A stretch of 64,000 nucleotides of DNA from Nocardia flavorosea NBRC 108225 (GTDB taxonomy: Bacteria; Actinomycetota; Actinomycetes; Mycobacteriales; Mycobacteriaceae). Of the stretch, positions 7,786-14,800 are shown piece after piece (the first letter of the stretch is position 1; every line of letters begins with the position of its first letter). The position numbers and the translations under genes are program-made. Where the stretch lies: assembly GCF_001613385.1 (NCBI RefSeq), contig NZ_BDCG01000018.1, positions 1 through 64,000 on the forward strand, given 5' to 3'. The notes under the pieces are model-generated. The model did not search any database, was not told where the DNA came from, and worked only from the letters and a program-made list of their open reading frames with translations.

Positions 7786-8015
7786 TCTTCCCCCTTCAGC
7801 AGTTCGAGTGGTTCGACCCCTAACGATTCGGCCAGCCGCTCCAGGACCCGGACCGTCATGTTCCTGCGTCCTGCTTCTATGTCGGCTACATACCGCAGGG
7901 ATAGCCCCAGGACCTCGTGGGCGAGCCGTTCCTGGCTCAGTCCACGCTCGCGACGTATCCGGGCGACGTTCGCGCCGATCGCTTGTTGTAGGTCTCCCTC
8001 TGGCACGTAGTCCAT
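7782..8015 (-). CDS. Small XRE-family DNA-binding regulator
   Basis: A 77-residue protein made almost entirely of one helix-turn-helix domain: IGANVARIRRERGLSQERLA, then SLRYVADIEAGRRNMTVRVL. I take ATG 8015 (MDYVPEGDLQQ) as start; the open frame reaches 8099, but the extra residues look like promoter DNA. It is the first gene of the operon for the ESX-type substrates and overlaps the DUF3558 gene (ATGA), so it probably controls that operon. Confidence 0.75.
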   Translation of the reverse strand: MDYVPEGDLQQAIGANVARIRRERGLSQERLAHEVLGLSLRYVADIEAGRRNMTVRVLERLAESLGVEPLELLKGEE

Positions 8016-8112
8016 GCTGGTGTTCCGGTGGCGATCAGACCACGATGCGAGGACTACATGAGATGATCTGTTCACGATCTGATGCATACCTGTGTTCATT
8101 GATGCCGTGGGT

Positions 8113-8153
8113 ACCGAACCCGTACCCTGACGGTATTACAGCGGAGGGGAGGG
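8113..8153 (+). promoter_or_regulatory. Conserved promoter/leader box of XRE copy 2
   Basis: Near-identical partner of 1906-1946: CCCGTAC core, GGTATTAC (possible -10) and AGCGGAGGGGAGGG leader directly before the XRE copy 2 gene. The repeat ends where coding begins, at which point similarity continues in the protein. Confidence 0.5.
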
Positions 8154-8163
8154 GTTCCGAGAT

Positions 8164-9495
8164 ATGACGATCGTGACGTGGACCGGGCTCGAGGTTGCCG
8201 CATTGCGGACAGCATTGCGGGATACCCAGGTTCAGTTCGCCGCCCGGATCGGGTGCTCGCTCGAGGCGGTCGGCAAATGGGAACGCAGAGGTGCAGATAT
8301 CACTCTGAGCGCGAAGTATTCCGAGTGCATGGACACCACCCACCGGCGGCTCGACGATGAGCAGCGGGCACGCTTCGATGCCGCACGACGGGATTTGGGC
8401 GATGCTCGTCAAACCATCGGGGCCGAAGTGTCCTCACCGGGTACTGCATCAGTTGTGCTCGATGCAGAGGAGCTCGACGACGTGAGGCGACGTGATTTCG
8501 GGACCGCCATCATCGGAATTCCTGTTCTCGCTGCGGGCGCGGCTGAGTCGGATATGACGGGAACTCCCACCGAGATATCAGACCTGGTGAATGGTGCGCG
8601 TGTAGCCCCCGAACTCGTGGACTACTTCCGCACCCAGCTCGCGGGGCACTACACCGCAGACATGTATCTTGGGCCGCTGTACCTCATCCCTACTGTGCGG
8701 GCTCAGACAGAACTAATCGGCCGCCTCGCCGGCACTGCTGACACGCCGGTGCGGTGGAGGCTGCTCGAAATCGGCACCGCGTACGCAGCTCTGCTCGGCT
8801 GGCTATACCAGGACGCGGGTGACCGCGCGACGTCCGCAAGGTGGCGCGACACCACCTTGTCTTTCGCGCACCGGTCCGGCAATCCCCAGCTCATCTCCTA
8901 TGCGTTGTCCAACATGGCAATGCTCGCCCTGGACCATAACGACGGCCGAACTGTCGTCGATTACGCGCGGGCCGCTCGTGCGGCAGGGACAGAGCTGGCC
9001 CCGAAGGTTCGTGTGATTGCGCTGCAGCACGAGGCGCAGGGCCACGCCATGCTCGGCGATCGAGCCACAGCGGACCGGCTGCTCGACGAAGCCGTGCCTC
9101 TGATCGGCCGGATCGACGACGTGTACCCGTGGGGGAACTCCTGCCGCCGTACCCCGCACCATATGGAGGTCCAGCGAGCAACCTGTTATGGGCGCACTGG
9201 GAGGACTCGGGACGCCGCCGATGCGGCAGCGCTGTGGGACAAAATCATGGACTCTATGCCGGAATCTGCACGCCGCGACAACGCGGTGTTCCGGGCGCGG
9301 CAGTCGGCTGTGCTTTCCAGAGTGCCTGATCCTGACCGCGCCGTATGGGCGGCTGCGGAGGCAGTGGAAGCAGTACGGGTTACCGGGTCGGCCAGACTCT
9401 GTCGCGAACTGAAAGAGGCTGCTTCCCATGCTCGCGCGTGGGTAAACACCTCAGCGGGACGTGAGTTGCGCGCCCTCGTAGAGTCCGTCGCATGA
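8164..9495 (+). CDS. XRE-family regulator with long helical C-terminal domain (copy 2)
   Basis: A 443-residue paralogue of the protein at 1956-3374. The first 60 residues are almost identical (WTGLEVAALRTALRDTQ, IGCSLEAVGKWERRG, KYSECMDT), while the C-terminal helical-repeat domain has diverged strongly. Conserved DNA-binding and divergent sensor halves suggest related operators but different signals. The last 4 bases overlap the pterin dehydratase gene (ATGA), so the regulator and enzyme are translationally coupled. Confidence 0.85.
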   Translation: MTIVTWTGLEVAALRTALRDTQVQFAARIGCSLEAVGKWERRGADITLSAKYSECMDTTHRRLDDEQRARFDAARRDLGDARQTIGAEVSSPGTASVVLDAEELDDVRRRDFGTAIIGIPVLAAGAAESDMTGTPTEISDLVNGARVAPELVDYFRTQLAGHYTADMYLGPLYLIPTVRAQTELIGRLAGTADTPVRWRLLEIGTAYAALLGWLYQDAGDRATSARWRDTTLSFAHRSGNPQLISYALSNMAMLALDHNDGRTVVDYARAARAAGTELAPKVRVIALQHEAQGHAMLGDRATADRLLDEAVPLIGRIDDVYPWGNSCRRTPHHMEVQRATCYGRTGRTRDAADAAALWDKIMDSMPESARRDNAVFRARQSAVLSRVPDPDRAVWAAAEAVEAVRVTGSARLCRELKEAASHARAWVNTSAGRELRALVESVA

Positions 9496-9818
9496 CCGCA
9501 CTCCCCGTTCCGCTCGACGACTGTGAGATCGCCGATCGCCTCGAAAACCTGCCCGGTTGGCAGCGCGATGGCGACGAGATCACGCGCACTTTCGCGCACA
9601 CCTACCACGAGTGCGTACACCTGGCCATGTATGTCGCCGCGAAGGCCCGCGAGGTGAGCCACCATCCGGACATGCTGATCACTTGGCAGCGGATCGAGTT
9701 TCGGATCACGACCCACGATGCCGGAAGAAAGCTGACGGAGCTGGACTTCGACCTTGCGCGAGACATCGACAGGATCTCGGAAGCCTCCGGCGCGACTCCT
9801 GTTGACGGGACCACCTGA
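9492..9818 (+). CDS. 4a-hydroxytetrahydrobiopterin dehydratase (PCD/DCoH family)
   Basis: A 108-residue protein with the family pattern LPGWQRDGDEITRTF, then AREVSHHPDMLITWQRIEF and TTHDAGRKLTELDFDLA. The H-H-P and T-H-D motifs carry the histidines that dehydrate 4a-hydroxypterins. The usual V-x-V-x-L strand is changed to IEFRITTH, but the core is intact. Length is typical. Coupling to an XRE regulator rather than to a phenylalanine hydroxylase suggests a regulatory or alternative pterin role. Confidence 0.8.
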   Translation: MTALPVPLDDCEIADRLENLPGWQRDGDEITRTFAHTYHECVHLAMYVAAKAREVSHHPDMLITWQRIEFRITTHDAGRKLTELDFDLARDIDRISEASGATPVDGTT

Positions 9819-9908
9819 CACCTGCGAGAAGCTAGCTGCGACCTGGCAACCGTTACAAGACTGCCGTCTTCGCTGTAAATGCAAGTGCAATCACCAATAT
9901 CAGGCGTT

Positions 9909-9960
9909 AACTGGACAGGCGCACGGAAGTGCTGTCTTCAGTTAGACTTTGGACCAAAGT
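9909..9960 (+). promoter_or_regulatory. Inverted repeats upstream of thsA
   Basis: At 9946-9960 lies a perfect 15-base inverted repeat, ACTTTGG-A-CCAAAGT, 30 bases before the thsA start. Just upstream, AACTGGACAG (about 9909) and CTGTCTTCAGTT (about 9932-9943) form a second, imperfect inverted repeat. These are good candidates for operators controlling the Thoeris/HIT operon. No regulator gene lies next to them. Confidence 0.4.
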
Positions 9961-9990
9961 ACCTGGATAGTGGCGGGAGAAGCCTGAGAA

Positions 9991-10851
9991 GTGACGTCAA
10001 TCTACCGATCTCAGCTGAAGCGTCTGCGATTCTGGAAAGAATTCGGTCGAAGCTACTTTGCCGCCGTGGGTTTGATGGCCTTCCTTATAGGTCTCTGGGG
10101 ACTCGTGTATCCCGATTTCTTTAAAGGGCAATGGCAAATAGCTGCGATTGTGGGTGCGCTGGCATTCATTTGGTCCTTGTGGGCGGGGCGCCCTCAGGCT
10201 CCTTCTCGGGATTATCGCTGTAACACAACCATACGTTTAGTAGTCGGTGATATATTCGATCAGCGTGACGCGCATATTCTGATCGGGATGGCATCGACAT
10301 TCGATACGGATGTTTATAGTGGAATAATCGCGCGGAACAGCTTACAAGGGCAGTTTCTTGAGCGGAATTATGCTGGATCAATAGCCAACCTGGATGACGC
10401 GATTGATCGCGCTCTGGCTGCATCTGGCGCGGTCTCGATAGGAACGGTTAACAAGCCGGGCAAGCAAGATGTGTATCCGATCGGGACTGTGGCAACTATA
10501 TCCGTGCCGGACGGAAAAAGGTACTTCTGTGTCGCGTATACCGATTTAGACGTACATAATATCGCTCATGGTACGGTGCAGGGAATGCTCGACAGTCTGA
10601 ATTCTCTGTGGGATGAGTGCGACCGAGTTGGTAATGGAAGGGCTATTTGCGTGCCCTTGATTGGTCAAGGTATGGCGAGAATCCCAGAAATGAGTTCGGA
10701 GTTGTCACTGCGTATTACCGTGCTTTCGTACCTTCTCAGGTCTAAGCGTCAGAGATTTTCCGAAGAGTTGCGAATCGTAGTGCATCCCAGTGCAGCCGAT
10801 CGTATCGACATGCAAGAGTTTCAGGCTTTTCTAACTTCACTGGAGACGTAG
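9991..10851 (+). CDS. thsA: ThsA, TM-Macro effector of type II Thoeris anti-phage system
   Basis: A 286-residue protein (GTG start 9991, GGGAGA upstream). Two N-terminal membrane helices occupy about residues 22-41 (SYFAAVGLMAFLIGLWGL) and 48-66 (QIAAIVGALAFIWSLW). From about residue 80 a Macro-type domain follows: IRLVVGDIFDQ, IGMASTFDTDVYSGII, NSLQGQFLERNY, then GTVATISV and CVPLIGQGMARIP. This is the DUF6430/ThsA-Macro arrangement. In type II Thoeris, as known from the family, the TIR protein makes a histidine-linked ADP-ribose signal that binds the Macro domain and triggers membrane damage and abortive infection. The base composition is lower in G+C than flanking housekeeping genes. Confidence 0.85.
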   Translation: MTSIYRSQLKRLRFWKEFGRSYFAAVGLMAFLIGLWGLVYPDFFKGQWQIAAIVGALAFIWSLWAGRPQAPSRDYRCNTTIRLVVGDIFDQRDAHILIGMASTFDTDVYSGIIARNSLQGQFLERNYAGSIANLDDAIDRALAASGAVSIGTVNKPGKQDVYPIGTVATISVPDGKRYFCVAYTDLDVHNIAHGTVQGMLDSLNSLWDECDRVGNGRAICVPLIGQGMARIPEMSSELSLRITVLSYLLRSKRQRFSEELRIVVHPSAADRIDMQEFQAFLTSLET

Positions 10852-11330
10852 TGGCAGAATACAGCTTAGAGGTTCCGCAAAGCGATTCATGTGCATTCTG
10901 TGACTACCTCAGCGGCGCACGGCCGTTCACCATCCTGTGTCGCTGCGACCAAGTAGCTGTCCTTGTCACCAGGGAGCAACGTGGTGTCGGACATGTCCTT
11001 GTCGTGCCGACGAGACATGCTCCGACCCTTCTGGAACTAAACCAAACCGAACGGCATCGACTGATCGATGCCGTTTCGGTGGTGGCGCATGCGATCGACG
11101 AAGTATATGAACGTCCTGGAATCGCAGTGTGGCAGAACAACGGACGGCCGGCGCATCAGGCGATACCGCACGTGCACTTCCACGTTGCTGGAACTCTTCC
11201 AGGGGGAGGTACCAACTTCGGTGATGTCTCAGAATTGTCGATCGAAGAGACCGATAAGATCGCTGACCGACTCAGGAAAGCATCGCGCGAGATTATTGAT
11301 GCTGGTGGGTATCGGCTACAGTCCGAGTGA
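10851..11330 (+). CDS. HIT-family nucleotide hydrolase/transferase in the Thoeris locus
   Basis: A 159-residue histidine-triad protein. GTG 10851 overlaps the thsA stop by one base (TAGTG), so it is translationally coupled to the effector. It has the Hint/Fhit-type elements CAFCDYL (Cys14/Cys17, zinc-type pair), GVGHVLVVPTRHAPTLLEL, and the active-site motif NNGRPAHQAIPHVHFHV with H107, H109 and H111. HIT enzymes cleave nucleotide phosphoramidates or pyrophosphates such as dinucleoside polyphosphates and AMP conjugates. Sitting between the two Thoeris genes, it could degrade or process the ADP-ribose-type signal. That role is inferred; the HIT assignment itself is firm. Confidence 0.85.
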   Translation: MAEYSLEVPQSDSCAFCDYLSGARPFTILCRCDQVAVLVTREQRGVGHVLVVPTRHAPTLLELNQTERHRLIDAVSVVAHAIDEVYERPGIAVWQNNGRPAHQAIPHVHFHVAGTLPGGGTNFGDVSELSIEETDKIADRLRKASREIIDAGGYRLQSE

Positions 11331-11831
11331 GTCGTATACGCTCGACTTGTATTGGTAGGGGCCGGACTTATCTGAAGCTCCAAAATTGGGAGCGTATTCA
11401 TCGAGGGAATACCTTATGATTGCGGGCTGAAAGGACACGCACATCATGTAGTAACTGTCATCGAGTAAGGGTGTTGGGATGATTGATCGGTCGACAGCCC
11501 GGTTGGTAGTATCTTTTATGTTGGATACAACTATGGGTAGGTTGAACTCTATCGCCACTTTTACCTCGTGAGCAAGGAATGATTTTCCGTCGCCCCCTTT
11601 TCTCTTTGCATCACTGCTCCCGAGTAGGACAATCTGCTTAGCATTCTTCATCCGCTGTCGAAGATTTCTTTTTATTGTTTCGGGCTGGCTGGAGTCGTTC
11701 GATATGAATAGATCGTGCGCATCGAAGAAATCGAAGTCGATATTCTTGTTGTCGCGCCACGCCTCCATGAGGCGGTAGCAGTGGATGTTCTCGCTGGCAA
11801 AGGCGACGTACGTCTTATTTCGGTAACTCAT
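11316..11831 (-). CDS. thsB: ThsB, TIR-domain signal synthase of Thoeris
   Basis: A 171-residue protein with the ThsB TIR-like pattern: KTYVAFASENIHCYRLMEAW at the N-terminus, IDFDFFDAHDLF, ETIKRNLRQRMKNAKQIVLL, and SFLAHEVKVAIEFNLPIVVS. Glu89 lies in the helix position of the catalytic glutamate of TIR NADases. The family uses NAD+ to make a nucleotide second messenger when phage is sensed. It is on the opposite strand to thsA, converging on and overlapping the HIT gene end by 15 bases, and begins 31 bases after the methyltransferase gene, so it probably belongs to that operon. The DNA is A+T-richer than its surroundings. Confidence 0.85.
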   Translation of the reverse strand: MSYRNKTYVAFASENIHCYRLMEAWRDNKNIDFDFFDAHDLFISNDSSQPETIKRNLRQRMKNAKQIVLLGSSDAKRKGGDGKSFLAHEVKVAIEFNLPIVVSNIKDTTNRAVDRSIIPTPLLDDSYYMMCVSFQPAIIRYSLDEYAPNFGASDKSGPYQYKSSVYDSLGL

Positions 11832-11862
11832 GTGTAACCGCTTGTCCTTCCAGGTTTGTGAA

Positions 11863-14800
11863 TCATTTCTTGCGTATTCGTGGGGGGCAAAGAGTCTTCG
11901 AGGCGATGAGCGCGGAGAAGTGGGCGTGGGCTAGTTGCATGTCGTGTTCGCGGTCTACACCTCTGATTGGTTCCTCGTAGGTGATGCCGTCGACGGTTAG
12001 GTCGGAGGTGGGGAGGCCGGCCTTTTTGCGGTATTCGGAGGCGAGTTTGGTGGGGAGTTGGCGGCCGTTGGCGTCGTAGAGGGCTTCGCGTTCGTACTTC
12101 TGGAGGACGGGGAACTGGGTTCGGTAGATCGTCAGGAGTTCATCGGCGGTGATGCCAAGCATGACGGCGACGATTGCGTCGATTTCTATGAGCGCCTGGC
12201 GGCGGTCGGATGCCGATCGGAGTGGGGTATGAGAGTCCCACCTCGGGCCTGCAGCGTTGAGGGCGGTTGTGGGGGCTGGCGCGAGGCCGGGAGTCCATGA
12301 ATCCTGTTGCCAGGATGGGTTGTAAAGCTCGTTCCACAGGTCGGCGAAGGGGGCTACCTGGCAGTTGAGGCGCAGAGTTCGGACGATCAGGTGCTCTTCG
12401 AGGGTGTGGCCTGTCGGGTGCGGGAGTTGCAGCCACGTCGATGCTTTGATGTGGGCATTGCCGATCACTTTGATCATGAAATCGGCAATGATGGAATGAC
12501 TGACGCCTGCCAGGACCACAAGGCCCTTGTTGTCACCCTGCAGGGTCAGGCTATGAACCGCATGAACGTGCGTGGGACCTTGTGGAAGCAGGGTCGCGTG
12601 GAGAGTGCGTACATTGGCTGGCTCGCACATTTCTCGCCATGCGATGCGAAAAAAATCAGAACTCGGCTTACTGTCCCACTTCGGGTACGCCGAACGAAAT
12701 GAACTGGCCTCAACAGCACGTTGGTAACTCGTTCGTGGAATGAAGTCGCCGGAGATCGACTCAAGGTCAATTGGTGTGGTATCAAGCCGGTTTTTCATGG
12801 TTTCGTTTGGCTGTTTAAACGTAGGACTTGCTACCGTTATGTGTGGGCCTTGCAGAATAACATCATTCCAAGACTCAGGGATACTAGAACGAGACTCGAA
12901 AAATCCCAGTTTACGATCTCGATCTTCTTCCCAACCTCGCGTCCACTTGAAGCTTGCGTTCGCAAGGCGCGGCGCTACTGCAATTTTGTCCAAAACTTCT
13001 GCGCTGGCGCGATTGACGGGGTAGAGCATTCGCGCTTCTGCAGCTGGAATGCCAGGTTCGTCGATCAACGCGGCCCAGCTCGCCAAGACTGATTCGGATA
13101 CCGTGACAATGCGCTGCGCATGCGGACGTAGATCCCAACTCCCGCCCTCGTCCTTCACGCCCGGGATCGGTCCTTCGCCACGGTGAATCAGGGACCTATC
13201 TACCGTGTCCGGATGGTATAGGGAAGATGCCTGCTTGAATCCAATTTCAGAGTCTGCCCCGTAGACGTGGATGCCGTATTCCTTCGCATGGTGTATTTCG
13301 AATAGCCGAGCTTCATTTCTGAATTGCCAGTGACGCCGAAGGCGACGATAGCAAGCACGTCGAAGGCTTTGGGCTCGAAGCTCGGTGAAATGGCTCTCTG
13401 GATGGATTAACGAGACGATTCCATCGGGGTGCATCGACTGCCAGGTACGTTCCATGAAGCACCGGTATAGATCCGGCTGCAGTCCAGCCAGTACAGGCCG
13501 CTGGATTCCAGAGCCGAGACTCTCGCTCTGCCCTGCTTGTTTCGTGCGCTCGTTTAGGTAATCAGTTCGGACGCGTGGGTCCGCGATTACTTCCGACAGC
13601 TTTTGCCGCCTGATCGTCTCCGCTGGTTTGTTGGCCAATTGCCACCACGGATCGAATTCAGCAAGTACGGACGCTTCGTCCCAGTCCGGCCGGACCCACG
13701 GCGGGTTGCCCACCTGTAAATCGAACCCGCCGCTTGTGAACACCGCACCGAAGTCCAACTCCCAGTGAAGGAAGCCTTGGTCGAACGCGATGTCCTCGGC
13801 GACCCTTAGCCAGGGGAACGCTATCTTGGTCTTCTCGATCGAGAAGACCTGGGAGAAGGTACGATCCGTGTCTTCGGCAACGTCTAGGTCGTACCAGCTC
13901 AGGTCCCCCCCGATGCTGATCTGCCCGTGCTTCTCGTACTTCCCTGCCTTCGGTTGAACCCCAAGAATAGCTTCCAGCCCACCGATCCACTGATCCCAGA
14001 CAGGTGCGGGAGTATCTGTGGTCACCGGCCAGGACCACAGTGCACACCAGGCGTCCATGGCTCGTCGGAGGCGACGGTAGGCGCCGTTTTCGTTATAGAG
14101 GACCTCTTCGATTTGTTCGCGTGTTACTGCAGGGGTCTGCTGCTCGATCGGGTCGGTGCCCCAGAGGTGGAGGTCGCGGCGGATGGAAGATTCGGCGATG
14201 GTGAGGCGGCGGAGGGTGAATTCCCAAAGGGTTTCCACTCGTTGTGCCAGGCCCGCGAGACGACGGGCTATCTCTTTGGAGGGGGCCTTGCGGATTTCGT
14301 TTCGCCACAGGCGGAGTTCTTCACGCTTTTCGGGGGCGTAGGTCTTGGCCTCTGCCGTGTCGACCACAGCGCCCCAGCCCTGGGCAGGGAGGAGGAAATG
14401 GTGGATGCCAGCCCCGATTTCTTCGCCCAGTGGGACATCCTTGGGGACTGTTTTGAGCCAGGTTTTTCGGGCGAGATCGCCGGGTTGGTAGACGGCGTGG
14501 CGGGCGCCAATGAGGGAGTTACCCCGCCGCAGGTGCAACCCGAACCAAGGCGCCTGCAACCCGGCGACCATGGTGTCGAGCCAGAGGGAGATTTCGGCGA
14601 GTTCGACGGCGGTGGCGTTCAAGTCCACGCCGTACACCTGGTGCAGCGCGATATGCGCTTTCACCTTCTGCAGTTCGACCGGATACCGGTCGGGTTCGAT
14701 GCGTTTTCCGAGGTCCTGCTGTTTGCGGGCCAGGTATTCGGCAGCCAGTTGCCGGACCGCTTCGATGGCGAACGCCCCCGACCCCAGCGCGGGTTCGCAG

